Assembly: GCA_027257055.1 (NCBI GenBank)
Contig: JAPVLO010000019.1
Span: 13,349,001 to 13,413,000, forward strand
Direction: 5' to 3'
Length of the DNA: 64,000 nucleotides
From: Cephalopachus bancanus
Lineage: Eukaryota > Chordata > Mammalia > Primates > Tarsiidae
Below the pieces are notes generated by a model, which was not told the DNA's origin, did no database searches, and worked only from the letters and a program-made list of their open reading frames with translations. Below are positions 10,791-23,251 of the stretch, piece by piece (position 1 is the first letter of the stretch; each line of letters begins with the position of its first letter). The position numbers were made by a program, and so were the translations under genes.

Positions 10791-13700
10791 CTCAGTAAAA
10801 ATATTACTTGCAAGATTATGACTCTCATAATTGTTTCTTGAACGAAATTTCTCATTCTAAGAGAAATACTTATAAACTCAAATTGTCTTATCAATAATGC
10901 CAAATTTGATTAAGTAGAATAAGAGGTAATACAAGTATTAAAATAATAACAAAAGCTTTTCTTTCATGCTCTAATAGCTCTGAGACAGAGAGAAATATCC
11001 AAAAATGTCTGGGAAGAAAAATCCAGCAACAAAAAGACTAGAAGTCTCTTTCATCCTTTTTTTCTTTGTTTTTGTTGTTTGTATACTTCAATGTTCTATC
11101 TTCCTCAAGTTGACTGTGTTTCTGTCAATACATAGCTAGAACAGATATTAAATAAAAACAAGAAAAACAACTTCTCTAAAAGTCACAAGATAATGAAGTA
11201 TTTTTAAATTTCATTGAAATTCAGTGCCCACAACAGATAACAGTTTAGATATGAGGGACACTGAGGATAAAGTTCTTATTTAACTCAATACATATTTATC
11301 GAATGTCTGTTTTATGACAGTTCAGGTTCTTAGCCTGCTCTAAGATGTGTCAATGAAAGATCTGGGTTGGTTGGAGTACTCTGCTACTTGGCAACAATAA
11401 GATGAAGTATATGAACTAGCTTGATTTAAAAGCTTATGCTTATTTTGCTCTATTTTGTAGACTCTTTTGTCATAGCCACATGTAATATAAAATAGTTCAT
11501 CCTCTGTAGATAGATGAGACTATACCACCCAACCAATGCCTAGTAGGAGATTATGAAGCCTAGAATAGGAGATGCTTTCACCTCTTTGCATAAAAGAACA
11601 TTATTCTAGTTTTTGTTTTCCCCCCATTTTTTCCAAATATTGGCTTCTCTAGGTTTTATTTCCAATAAAAGCTTTCAAGATGAACTTCTTAAAGTTTTAA
11701 TTTATTTTAATATTTTGAGTTTTAATTCATGTTAAATATTTTGATTTATGCAACACGAGTACTTTTAAACAATCATGTCTTTCAGAAATTGGTTTCCAAT
11801 TATAAACATTTTGATTTTTCCCCCTTCTGGAATATTCTTAATAGTCTTATTATATTGACCAAATAATTAACAATTTCAGCAAAAGTATATTAAAATAAAG
11901 ATGACAAATTTCCTGTGAACATTAATGAGAGACTATAAAATATTTAACCTCCAAAATTAATTACTAATATTTTGCAAGAAGATAGAAGTTTGGAGAAATG
12001 AAGTAAAGCAGATATTATCTTAACAATATGCTTTATGTCATAAAGCATAAAACATGTTCTCTGTAATTCCCAACAAAATGGTCATGGGCTTTTGTCAAAC
12101 ATGATTATTTCTATAATAATGTTTTTAATTTAAGCAATCTATTTTGCACATGCAAGCAGAGCTATTAAGCAGAGTACTAATTATTATTTCTAGCTAGAGA
12201 TATTTAATGCTTCTTTCTACTTACAAAATAAGCGTATTGTAAAATTTGATTAAAATCTTGTTTTTGTTACTCTTTAATCATATCAGCAATTCGGTATGTG
12301 AAGAAAGCATATTTTTAAAATATTTATGTCTTGCCAAATCCTACCCATTTATTGTTGTTACACATTTTATCAGACAGTAAATATGGTGGTGTGATTACAG
12401 CCTTGGAGTTTTAATGTTGAAATGTAAGCTCTTTCATTTATTTAACTTATAATATTATTTATGGTACAGTTTTCAAAGAGTTTGCTAAAACCTTTTGACA
12501 ATACAATTAATTAGTATTGAGAATAAGGAAATAACTCTTATCAGCAGGTAGTATTTATCCTGAGCCTTAAAACGTACCCATTTTGTCACTAGCTATCAGA
12601 AAACACAATTTAGTTTTTTTCTTAAGGAAAGGTTAATTTAGTAGCAACCACATTTACCTTGTCTCTGAGACACACAATGGTTGATAGAATCCTACATCAT
12701 GCTGTTCAACAAATGAAAGCGTCTATTTTATATGATTATAGGGAACAAGGCTCTACTTGTTCACCATGAGTCCACGAATGCTAAGCACTTTACTTAATAG
12801 GTTTGGCAAGCATGAATATCTGGGGAAAGCTTAAAAGAAACATTCAAGTAAGAAAAGATGCAAAACCAAATCTTTTCTGACTATTCAAAACCTTTGCACC
12901 AGTTGAGGATTTGGAGTGAGAAATATCTTTTCTCTGGGATTCATGAGGGCTGGTCTGGATCAGACCTACAGCAATAATAAAGTCATATGTCACCCAGCAT
13001 TTATACAGGCATGGTTTAATGCTATAATCTGGAAAGAAATTAGCAGACATAAGTTAAAGTTTTCATATTCCTTTAAAACAAGTATATTTCAAAGTGTTTA
13101 TGACCTACTTATGAACTCCATGTAGTGGTATCCAGTTACAGTGGAGAGAAAATAATTTTTTCCAGACAGTGTTTTACTCAGACTTTCAAAGCATTGCAAG
13201 TTTCACAAAACTAGCTTTCCCAAATTCTGAGCTGTTTCTCTTCATTATTTATTGAAAAATGAAATGAAGCTACAGGCAGCAGAGATAATCAATAAGGAAT
13301 CATCAATGAATTTGAATTTATTTACTTTTAAATTTATTATATTACTTAAATCTCCCAGCTTATATTTAGCAACACATAAAACAATTTGCAATGGCTACTG
13401 AAATTATCATTTTTATATTCTTTCATCAGAATCAATTCATAACAGTAAATTTTAAATATACTTTCAAAATTCTTTACCTCTTAAAGAGTTTGTGACTCCT
13501 AGAATTTTAATATTCTTTGAGGAATTATTCAGATAATATGTGGTGTGTCTGAGTAAAAAATAAAGTAGAAGGACCACTATTCTCAGCAAATGCAGTGGGA
13601 TTATGAGCATCCCACAGCCTTTGTCTTGCCTTTTTTCTCAGGTAGACTCTATAACCATAGACTGAGGTAATTTGTGTGCCTTTAGGCTATTCTATCTTGT

Positions 13701-14143
13701 CTCCAAAATTACTTTTTGTTGAAATTTTAAAAACTAACAGAGTACCCTACAATATGAGAGACTTTGTGATAAATCAAATATAGGTACTCACTTCTGAGAG
13801 ATAATTCTAGTCATAGGGGATGGAATGCACTAAAATTAGACATACATTTATTACCTAAGTTCCCTGAATGACACTGTGCTTCTACTTAGAATGTATTTCC
13901 TCCTTCTGCCTACCCTCACCACAACCTGACTTCTAATATAACCACTATGCTTTCTTTCTCGTAAGTTGTTTTTATTATTTAATATTTTAAACAAGCAAAG
14001 TAATATGTAATTTAATGTATATTTAAGGCATAAAGAACAATTTTAAAAAACCTATGGACTTACTGCTAGATTCAATATTGAACTGGTAAAAAAAACCCTT
14101 GAAATTCCTTTGAGCCCCTCCTTAACATTATTTTTTCTCCCAT
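10791..14143. other. Unassigned AT-rich sequence
   Basis: The largest stretch without a recognisable element in the first 15 kb. About 11280-11345 resembles the 'CAATACATATTTATCGAATG' type end of an L2 or MIR-like relic, tentatively. Overlapping opposite frames at 12844-13125 (68 and 69 codons) show no domain. No exon-like signals were noticed. Confidence 0.4.
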
Positions 14144-14155
14144 AAAAATGTTAAT

Positions 14156-14421
14156 ATCTATAATCCTGGCACTTTGGGAGGCCGAGGTGAGAGGATTACC
14201 TGAGCCCAGGGGTTCTTTATCAGCCTGAGCAACTTGGTGAGACCTGTCTCTACAATAAATCAAAAAGTTAGCTGGGCATGGTAGCATGCACCTGCAGTCC
14301 CACCTACTTGGAAGGCTGAGTTGGAAGGATTGTCTGAGCCCAGCTGGTCGAGGCTGGGGTGCCCCTGAGCGCGCCACAGCACTCCGGCCTGGGCAACAAA
14401 GACTCTGACTCAAAAGAATAA
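14156..14421 (+). mobile_element. Alu: Alu dimer, sense, 5'-truncated
   Basis: Lacks roughly the first 20-25 bases of the left arm, beginning near 'TAATCCTGGCACTTTGGGAG', but keeps the right arm through 'CACTCCGGCCTGGGCAACA' and a short A-rich tail. A perfect 12-bp target-site duplication AAAAATGTTAAT flanks it (14144-14155 and 14422-14433), so the truncation happened at insertion. Confidence 0.93.
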
Positions 14422-14433
14422 AAAAATGTTAAT

Positions 14434-15529
14434 GCAGTCATTCCCGTGTCTTTCATAGACTTCGTATAAATTATGCCATGCTATATTTATTCTTCTGTCA
14501 TATGATGTTTTTGTGATTTAACCATGCTGACTAGTGAAGAGCTGATATTTCAATTTTTAACCTTTGTGCATTATCCTCCTAGATGATTATAATACAGGGA
14601 ATTACTTATTTTCCTAGTGGTGATCATTGGGATTATTCTAGATTTTTGCTAGTAAACACAAAGCCTGCGCTGAACATCCTTGATGATGTCTCTTTGAATA
14701 CATGGCAACAGTTTCTCTAGGGTTGTGTAAAGGCAAAGGGTATATGTATTTTTAACTATGAGAGAATGTCAGACTGAATTTTCAAGGACATATGCAAAGT
14801 TACATAACCATTAGCAGTATACAAGCATTCCTCTTAGTCTACATCTTTGTCACTGTGATTATCTTGGCAAGCTCCCCCCATATCCCTGTTGGAATTGTAA
14901 TGGAAGTTCACTAGATATTTTAATCAATTTCAAAACAGATATCTTTTTGACAGTGTGTCTTTCAATCCATGCATATGATTTGTCTCCATTTGTTTTAGCC
15001 TGATTCACTTTCTATAAGCATAGCTTGGTGGTAAATATAAATCATAAAAAATTTAAATTGTTGGCATAAAGAAATGCAGTTGGCTTTTGTGTATTAATTT
15101 TTAATCAACCACTTGGTGAATTTCTGATAAATCATAATATATTTTCTCTAAGATATTGTGATATACATTGCGGACTATTATATCATCTGTGACTAATATT
15201 GATTTGGTATATTTTTAATATTTTCTTATACTTTAAATTTTATTCTATTTCACAAATAAAATATTGAAAATAAGTCATAAGAATTGCCATTTTTTCTTAT
15301 TTGTTATTGTTAAAAACGGTTTTGATGTCTTAGTGTTTTATCATTAATGTGTTATCAGTTGTAGAACTATGGTAGATATTTATTATGTGTTGGATCTATT
15401 CTAGTTCTAGTTTACAAAGTATTTTAAAAATGAAGTTGCATCAAATTTATTCAAATGCTTTTAAGATAAATATTGAGGTGATATTATAATGTTCCTTCAT
15501 TCTTTACAAATATGTACATATGCATAAGA
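14434..15529 (-). mobile_element. L1: Old antisense L1M fragment (ORF2 3' part)
   Basis: Diverged but ordered landmarks of mammalian L1 on the minus strand: the region of the old 'mobile front' sequence near 14640-14840 (matching 'GCTGAACATCC...' and '...AAGGGTATATG...'), then 'TTGGCTTTTGTGTATTAATT' near 15080 and a 'TCAAATTTATTCAAATGC...TTTTAAGATAAATATTGAGG' stretch near 15440-15480 that corresponds to ORF2 RT-domain sequence. Many stops in all frames; no coding capacity. Confidence 0.6.

Positions 15530-15568
<39 letters not shown>
15530..15568 (+). repeat. (TA)n(CA)n compound microsatellite
   Basis: About 11 bases of TA alternation followed by 28 bases of CA repeat. It sits at the junction between an old L1M and the tail end of the next antisense L1, so it probably grew from the A-rich tail of that insertion. 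Confidence 0.95.
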
Positions 15569-15569
<1 letters not shown>

Positions 15570-16039
15570 TCTTTATTTCAATAGTTATAGGGGATACAAA
15601 TGGCTTTTGGTTTGGGTTTTAGGTATATCCACCACCCCCGTGTATGCACATTGTACCTAATAGGTGATTTTCCATCCCTCCACCCCTTCCTCCCTCCCCC
15701 TTCTGATTCTCCAGTGTCCATTATACCATTCTCTATGTCTTTTCAGATCCTTAGTTTAGCTCCTACTTACAAGTAAGCTCATGCCACGTTTGGTTTTCTG
15801 TTCCTGAGTTAGTTCACTTAGGATGATGTTCTCCAATTCCCTCCAAGTTGCTTCAAAGGACACTATTTCATCCTTTTTGATAGCTGAATAGTATTCCATT
15901 GTGTATATATACCACATTTTCATTATCTACTAATCAGTTGATAGGCATTTAGATAGATTCTACATCTTTTTAATTCTGAATGGTGCTGTGATGATCATGC
16001 AGATGCAAGTGTCTTTTTCATATAGCAACCTCTGTTGTT

Positions 16040-18754
16040 TTGGGTAGATACTGAGTAATGGGATTGCTGGATCAAATGGTAAGTCTACTTTTAGTTCTTT
16101 GAGAAATCTCCATACCAATTTTTATAAAAGGTATGCTGTATAAGCATACCCTTTGCTCTGCATCTGTACTAGCATCTATTTTTTGTTTGTTTAAATTATG
16201 GTCATTCTGACTGATCTAAGGTGATATCTCATTGTGGTTTTGATTTGCATTTCCCTTATGATTAGTGATGTTGAGCATTTTTCATATGTTTGTTGGTCAT
16301 TTGTATATCTTCTTTTGAGCGATGCCAATATTTTAATGGGGTTATTTGCTTTTTTCTTGCTGATTTGTTTGAGTCCTTAGTAGATTCTGAGTATTAAACC
16401 TTTGTCAGATATATAGTTTACAACTATCTTCTCCCATTCATAAGGTTGCCTGTTTTCTTTGTTGATTGTCCACTTTGCTGTGCAGAAGTTTTGAATTTAA
16501 TTAAGTCCCCCTTATTCTTGTTTTAGTGTTTTAGCTGCATTTGCTTTTGAGGTTTTAGCCATACATTCTTTGCTGAGGCCAATGTCCACAAGAGCTTTTC
16601 TTACATTTTCTTCTAGGATTTTTATGATTTCAGTCCTTACATTTAAGTCTTTACTTCATCTCAAAATAATTTTTGTCAAGTTTCAATTTTCTGCATGTAG
16701 TTATACAATTATCCCAGAACCATTTGTTGAATGAAGTGTTCTTATTCCAGTGTTTTTGTCTGTTTTGTCAAAGATCAGTTGGTTGTAGTTATTTGAGTTT
16801 ACTTCTGGATTCTCTGTTCTGTTCCATTGGTCCATGTGTCTGGTCTTGTACCAGTACCATGCTGCTTTGGTTACTAAAACCTTGTAGTATAATTTGAAGT
16901 TAGGCAATGTGATGTCTCAGGGTTTGTTCTTTTTGCTTAAGATTTATTTGGCTACTCTGGTTCTTTTTTGGGTCCATATGAAGTTTAGAATTGTTTTTCC
17001 TAACTCTGTGAAAAATGACATTGGTAGTTTGGTAGAGATTGCATTGAATCTGTAGATTATTTGTGTCTTTTCCTGGCTTTGGTATTAAAGTTATACTGAT
17101 CTGAGAGAATGAGTTAGGGAAAACTCCCTCCTCTTCAATGTTGTGGGATATCTTTAGTAAAATTGGGGCCTCTTCTTCTTTTTAAGTTCTGGTAGAATTC
17201 TACTGTGAGTCCATCAGGTCCTGGACTTTTTTCATTGGGAGACTTCACATTATTATTATTATTTTTTGAGGTGTATTGGTAAATTCTATTTTTTAAATTT
17301 ATTTATTTATTATAAAGTTGTGGAGTACAATTCAGGGTCATGTATACAAACATTGATCATGCAGGTCACTACTCATTATTGATCTTTTCAGAGTTTCTAT
17401 CTTTTCCTGATTGAAGGTTGAGGGGTTGTATATTTCTAAGAATTTTTCCATTTCCTCCAGATTGTCCAGTTTGTTTTCATAATGATATTCATAGTAGTTT
17501 CAGATGATCCTCTGAATTTCCATCATATCAGTTGCAATGTCTCCATTTTCATTTCTGATTGAGCTCATTTGAATCTTCTCTCTTTGTTTCTTAATTAATC
17601 TAGCTAGTGGTCTATCCATTTTGTTTATCTTTTCAAATAACTGACTTTTTTCATTGATCCTTTGTATTTTTAAATTTCAAATTCATTTAGTTTTGCTCTG
17701 ATTTTCATTATTCATTTTCTTCTGTTAGCCTTGGGTTTCCTTTGTTCATGTTTTTGTAGTACCTTGAGGTATGACTTTAGGTAGCTGATATGTGTTCTTT
17801 CAGTCTTACTAATGTAGGCCTTGAATGCTATACATTTTCCTCTGAGCACAGGTTTGGTTGTGTCACAGAGGTTTTGGTAACTTCTTTCATTGATGTCATT
17901 CATTTTGAGAGATTTTTAAATTTCCATCTTTATTTCATTTTTGACCCAAGAATCATTCAGGAGCAGATTGTTTAATGTCCATGTTTTTGTTTTGTTTTCA
18001 TGAATTCTTCTTGAAAATAATGTCAAGTTTTATCCCACTGTGGTCTGAGAAGTTGCTTGATATGATTTCAATTTTTTGGAATTTGTTGAGACTTGATTTG
18101 TGGTCTGTCACATGGTCTATCTTAGAGAATGTTCCATGTGCTAATGAGTAAAATGTATCTTCTGTAGTTTTGGGATGGAATGTTCTATAGATGTCTATTA
18201 GTTCCATTTGCTCTAGGATCCAGTTAAACTTCAATGTTTGTTGACTTTCTGCCTTGATGATCTGTCTATTGCTGTTAGTTGAATGTTAAAATCTTCCACT
18301 ATTATTGTATTGCTGTCTTTGTGTGCTCTCTCTCTCTCTCTCTCTAGGTCTAGTAGAATTTGATTGATGAAGCTGGAGCTCTGGTGTTAAGCACTTATAT
18401 ATTTACAGTTGTTATGTCTTCTTATTGGATAGATCCCTTTAGCAATATATAATAACCATCTTTGTCTTTTTTTTACTGTTGTTAACTTAAAGTCTGTTTT
18501 ATCTGATATGAGAATGGCTACTCCTGCTTATTTTTGGTTTCCATTTGCATGGAATATTTTTTCTTACTCCTTTATCTTGATATGTTGAATCTATAGAAAT
18601 CTTTGTGTGTTAAGTGGATCTCTGGAAGGCAGCAGGTTTGAGTGGTGATTTTTTTTTTAATCCATTTTGCCAATTTATATCTTTTAAGTTGGGAACTGAG
18701 AACATTTATGTTCATAGTTAATAATAATATGTAAGGTACTATTCCATCCATCAT
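16040..18754 (-). pseudogene. L1 ORF2: L1 ORF2 remnant (endonuclease / reverse transcriptase)
   Basis: ORF2p normally combines an APE-type endonuclease, a reverse transcriptase and a cysteine-rich C-terminus, and is about 1,275 residues. Here only pieces are readable. The start region at 18572-18754 encodes a 60-codon frame whose 'LSSQLKRYKLAKWIKK' and 'CCLPEIHLTHKDFYRF' match the endonuclease N-terminus (family form '...RHRLADWI...CCLQETHLT...'). Further frames at 17998-18234 and 17712-17903 continue EN and EN-RT linker sequence. The RT core is partly deleted near 17070. No functional protein is possible. Confidence 0.8.
17289..17376 (-). mobile_element. L1: Tiny antisense L1 3'-end fragment nested in L1 ORF2
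   Basis: About 88 bases beginning with a TTTA-rich run and continuing 'TATAAAGTTGTGGAGTACAA', 'TTCAGGGTCATGTATACAAA' and 'CATTGATCATGCAGG'. The same order occurs at the extreme 3' end of the younger L1 at 53.2 kb and the half-L1 at 31.3 kb, but is foreign to ORF2, where it sits. The host resumes at 'ATTATTGATCTTTTCAGAG'. Most simply a severely 5'-truncated insertion; target-site repeats are not clear. Confidence 0.7.
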
Positions 18755-18759
18755 ACTGA

Positions 18760-19975
18760 ATGATGTTATCTGGTTATTTTATGTATTTATTTATTTATTT
18801 TCTCTATTGTGTTGGTATCCTATAAGGTCTGTGAGCTTCATGATTTCCAGTAGTTTTTTACTGGTATATTTTGATCTTTTGCTTCAGAATTTAGACCTCC
18901 CCTGAGTATTTCTTATAGAGTCAGTCTAATGGTGACAAATGTCTTCAATGTTTTCTTAGCTGAGAAAGGCTTAATTCTCCTTCACTTATGAAACTTAGTT
19001 TTTCAGAAAATACAATTCTTGAGTGATGGTTATTTTGTCTGAGGAGATTGAAGGTGGGGCCTCAATCCTTTCTGGCTTATAAGGCTTCCTCTGATAATTC
19101 TGCTGTTAGTCTGATAGTTTACCTTTTAAAGTTATTTGACACTTTTCTCTCACTCTTTTTTAAAAAATTATTTCCTTCATGTTAGCTTTGCATAACTGGA
19201 TGATTATGTGTCTTTGGGACGAACCTTTTGCAATGAATCTTCTTTGTGAGGAGGGGTAACTCAAGCACTCCACAAGTGTGCTGTCTTGGCTACTTCAGTG
19301 GGGATTAAGAGGGAGTCCCGTGCCACTGGAGTAACTCTGTTGTGCAAGGTAGGCACAGAAGAGTCTGCTGTGACAAGGTGTCCCACCTGGCTCTTGCCTT
19401 AGCCTCAGGTTGTTTACTTTTTAATTGTCAAAATGCAGTTAGCCTCGAGGCCTCAGGTGTTCTCATGGCAGCCTCAGCCCATGCCAGCCAGGAACTGTCT
19501 GCCACTGTGGAATTTGTCATCAGAGGCTGGTCCTCTCCCTAGCCGGCTAGATAGTAGCCACCCAAGAGTTGAGTTCCTGGGGTATGACAGCTTGGGCTGC
19601 ACCACTCTACAGGGGTCTTGGCAGAGCATGACTGTGAGTAAGGTGTTTTCCCATATAGAATTGGACTCTGGCAAGGCTCAGGGGGCCCTCCAAGTTTTCA
19701 ACAGGAGCACAAAACTTCTGATTTCCCCTCACTAACCTTTACCACTGTGTCTGGAGGCTGCTGGTGGTCTGTGATCCAGGTGAGAGTCTAGCTACTACCA
19801 GTCTGGGTTTATGGATTTTTTTTCTTCTTTTCACAATGTGGTTTTTATCACTTTTTTGATGAATTATGGGCATACTGCTGATCTTGTTCTTCTCTGAGTA
19901 CTGAGGAAACTTTATCTTGGTTTACTCCATAGGTAAAACACACTCTAGCTGCCTCATGTCAGACATCTTTTCAAA
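18760..19975 (-). pseudogene. L1 ORF1: L1 ORF1 and 5' UTR remnant
   Basis: 18800-19230 reads on the minus strand as a decayed ORF1 (its antisense form includes 'CTGAGAAAGGCTTAATTCTC' and 'TCTGCTGTTAGTCTGATAG' landmarks), without a long open frame. From about 19240 to 19975 the sequence turns markedly GC-richer and is read as the L1 5' UTR, the internal promoter region. The frames of 66-100 codons here (19342-19735) are by-products of the GC content. 5' boundary is approximate. Confidence 0.6.
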
Positions 19976-20306
19976 ATCTCTCCTTTCTGTTCCTTCTTCA
20001 ATTTGCTAATTTGGGGAATTCAGTAAATGCATTTTTCAAAAATTAAGTAAAGAAGCTTAGGAATTTAAGAACTAAGTAAATAAATTTCACCAAAATTGAA
20101 GTCCTTTTTGAAAAAACTCAAATGGGTATATTTGGCACCAATGTTAACGAGTGAAACTGATTATAATTGTCTGATTTTAATGACAAAATGATATAGACCT
20201 TATAAAAAGAATGATATAGTATTCTCTCCTTTTATTTTCTCGGGAAAAGCTTATATATAATAAGAATTGTTTATTTTTACAAATTATCTGTTTATTGATA
20301 GTTTGG
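19976..20306. other. Unassigned AT-rich sequence
   Basis: No gene or repeat recognised; possibly the continuation of the DNA into which the preceding L1 inserted. Its last ten bases are the left target-site repeat of the Alu stub that follows. Confidence 0.4.
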
Positions 20307-20341
20307 CGACAGAGTGAGACTCCAACTCAAAAAAAAAAAAA
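20307..20341 (+). mobile_element. Alu: 35-bp Alu stub with perfect target-site duplication
   Basis: Only the last about 22 bases of an Alu right arm remain ('CGACAGAGTGAGACTCCAAC' and 'TC'), then 13 A residues. It is bracketed by a perfect 10-bp repeat, GATAGTTTGG, at 20297-20306 and 20342-20351. This is an extreme 5'-truncated retrotransposition product rather than a later deletion, because the duplication abuts the stub exactly. Confidence 0.93.
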
Positions 20342-20351
20342 GATAGTTTGG

Positions 20352-21344
20352 TAAAACTAAACATTAAAATGATTTCAAAATTTTTATTGGTGATCTTAAA
20401 ATGTATTCAAACTCTTTAATTAGTTATAGATATAGTCACTCCACTTCTTGAATTAATTATGGAAGCTATAATGTTCTTGAAATTAATCATTTTGCTAAGT
20501 GCAAAATATCTTGATAAAGTAGTATTCAAAATTTTTTTCTATTTTCTTTATAATATCACCTTTTTAGTTTTTTTGTTATAATTCTTCTTTTCTCTCTTTT
20601 TTCTCTCTTTTTTCTTGGCTAATTTTTTATGAAATTAAATTTTATTTATTATGTATCTCCATTTAACTGAGCACGATGAGTATCAAGTAAGTATATGTTG
20701 ATTAATGAATAAATCTTGAAACTCTAGTATAACAATCTTAACTATAAATTTATTCAAAATTATTAAATAATAAAATATTTTAGACTGTCACTGTATAATA
20801 GGTTTTATCATGTGAGGTTTTCCCAAGATAGGGTGCTTCCAACAAATAATAAAAAATTTTTTTAAGTAAAGCATCTTTTTAAAGATAAGTGAGAAAAAAG
20901 TTTTTAAATGGTCAATTCTAGAGTTCTGTTTCAGATTGACTTCCAGACTAACCTGAGTATACCAAGGGAAACCCATCTTAATTAACTGTAGCTCACCCAT
21001 GTTTCATATTTTTCAAGGAATTTGTCAATGTGATCTAATTTGTAAAACAACAGAGTCCCATTAAACAACTTAATATTGCATTCTTACTGACTTCAAACAG
21101 TAAGTCTTATGGAGACATTTAGTGTGATTTCCAATTGACAAAATGATGTCCTTCTAACATGTGACTTGGTAGAATAATGCCATTCTCTTTAGTAAACCTT
21201 TATCTCCCTTCCTCATCTATTCTTTATATTCCTGTGTGTCCCTCAAGATACTAAAATCTTGCCTCCTTGTTAAAAGATTTAATGGTCCCGCATATGCCCA
21301 ATATTCCCACTAAGGGTGTACCACCCTTGGTGCTTGATTTTTTT
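20352..21344. other. Unassigned AT-rich sequence
   Basis: No gene or repeat recognised. A 70-codon reverse frame at 20788-21000 is unsupported. Confidence 0.4.
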
Positions 21345-21780
21345 ATTCAGTTACTTATTTTAAAAAATATTTATTAAATACTGTATGCCAAATACTGTGC
21401 TGAGTGTGTTGTAAGATATAAAACAGATTGGGTGTATTTCTTCATAAAGCTTTAGCATCTAATAAAAAAATTAGGTAATCAAGGAAACAGAAGATTCATT
21501 GCAGAAAATAATTTTTATTGAAAATTTAAAGTATAAGTAAAGTCAGACCAAAAAATATCCAGATGAATGAATGAAGAGATAGTATGCACAAAGACTGTAT
21601 TGTATGGGAAGTGTGGAGGAGAAAAATTTGGAAATGATTTTTAAAATGAAGTTGAAAATTTAAGCAGGGTGTTGCCGGAACAGTTTTATAATACTATATG
21701 CTGACTGAATTTAGGTTTTATCCATATGAAGAATTGGGAAGCAGTACATTAAGTAACCTTCGACATTTGTTTATTTGTTA
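21345..21780 (+). repeat. Ancient mammalian repeat (L2-like)
   Basis: 'AAATATTTATTAAATACTGT', 'GCCAAATACTGTGCTGAG' and later 'TTAGGTTTTATCCATATGAA' with 'TTGGGAAGCAGTACATTAAG' keep the order of a very common mammalian LINE/MIR-like consensus that starts '...ATTTATTGAGCACCTACTATGTGCCAGG...'. Heavily diverged; family name uncertain. Confidence 0.5.
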
Positions 21781-22734
21781 CATAAAGCATAAAGCAAGAC
21801 TATAACATTGATTATGGCAATGTAAAAAACATTAGAACAAAGTACAATTGTTTGGTGGATACCAGTTTCAGCAGTCTAATTTACAAATAGTTAACCACCT
21901 TACTAAAAATGTCCCCACATCATGACAAAAAAAATTTATTCCAAAAATGTTTGTTTTTATTAAATTATCTCTTCTGGATGATTTTATTTCTATCCTGTGG
22001 AACTACCAGACATATATATTCATTTGCCTTTCTCAAAATCCATTGTTTCAAGTCTTCTTTAGAGGATTTGGAAATGGAAAACTGAATGAGGAAATGTAAC
22101 ACATAAAGAAATGTTAAAAATCAGGATGCATATTCTTGATGAAGAGATGTTAAATAATGCAAGACTGGAAGATCATGAACTATATAAATAAGGCAATTTA
22201 TAAAATCACTTGGAATAATGAAAGGGTATATTCAGGTGGTGTGATGTATTCACTTTTTCCGTATTTGTCTTCTTATTTTATTAGCACAACTTTTCACTAC
22301 AGTAAAATCTTCACCAAATTACTAGATCAGTCTGTTATTGTCAAATGTAAATGTCTTTAGATATTTGGAGAACTAAAGGAATTAAGATAAGTGAGTAGTT
22401 ATTTAACATGTCCTAAATTTTACTTTATAAGTGTACTTTTTGACTCCCATAAAATGTTGGAGTCAAGGCCAAATTTAATATGATATCACATTCTATCTTT
22501 TGTTATAGAATGATAGTATTAAGTATGCTAGCTCAATTAGATGAAATGTTTTCTTAATCTAAAGAATAATAATCACCAACTGCATCTTGCTCAATTCTGT
22601 ATACAGCACAGTATCTGACACAAAGCTATCTTCATAGAAAATTATCAGTAATAGCTTTTAAAAAAAATTTAAATGAATTAAACATCTGAGATATCATCAT
22701 TTCTTACCAGTATTGATCTTTTTGTTTTTGTTTT
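21781..22734. other. Unassigned AT-rich sequence
   Basis: No gene or repeat recognised. A 67-codon frame at 22157-22360 has no domain. Confidence 0.4.
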
Positions 22735-23060
22735 GTCTTCCCAATAAGCAGAAAAATCTACTTCTGAGACTTCATATAGCTGGGACTATATAATTGGTTC
22801 TGCCCAAAAGGTGGCAAGCATATGTGACATGTGTCACTTCATGACCTAAGCCTTTAGTTTCCAGAACAATACCTCTCTGTTGTTTCATCTTATGCCAGAA
22901 CAACAAACATAACATACTCCTGATGGTATAGCTAAAAGCTCACACTGCCTCTGACAGCCTGAGTTCATAAAGGTTTGTGTGGTGCAGAGCTCCATTCAAA
23001 CCTGCATGTGGTAAACAGTAAAACAAATATATTTTTTAATTACCTTAAGCCACAGAGACT
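22735..23060 (+). repeat. Possible ancient LTR or MER fragment
   Basis: GC-richer than its flanks and ending 'CTTAAGCCACAGAGACTTTG', a phrase resembling the 3' end of several old mammalian LTR or MER families ('...TTTAAGCCACTGAGATTTTGGGG'). Orientation and family not certain. Confidence 0.4.
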
Positions 23061-23251
23061 TTGGGGATGTGTGTCCCTGAAGCAAAGTTGATTCTATCAT
23101 AACTAATTGATATCTTTCTTGTAAAAGAATGATACACTAGTGTTTATATAAATCTTAGTATTCTCTCCTCATTGCTTTTTCTCACTGGAGGGTTGTTCAG
23201 ATGGGAAAAAGGAGTCTTAATGAATCATACATAAATAACCATACATCTGTT

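Larger units (their letters stand above)
15569..19975 (-). mobile_element. L1: Long antisense L1 (L1PB/L1MA-like age)
   Basis: The 3' UTR comes first on the plus strand, with the well-known antisense phrases for 'tagctcctacttacaagt', 'GTTTTCTGTTCCTGAGTTA' and 'GAATAGTATTCCATTGTGTA' at 15750-15910. ORF2, ORF1 and a GC-richer 5' UTR follow in order up to about 19975. An internal deletion of about 1 kb falls near 17065-17075: a phrase from the endonuclease-distal RT region jumps directly to one much further upstream. A (TC)n run lies near 18321-18347. It is old, with stops and frameshifts in every coding part. Confidence 0.85.

Noticed and set aside
14072..14413. 113-codon reverse frame with a proline-rich, 'SVAQSGVQW'-like feel
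   Set aside because: It is the reverse translation of an Alu, not a gene.
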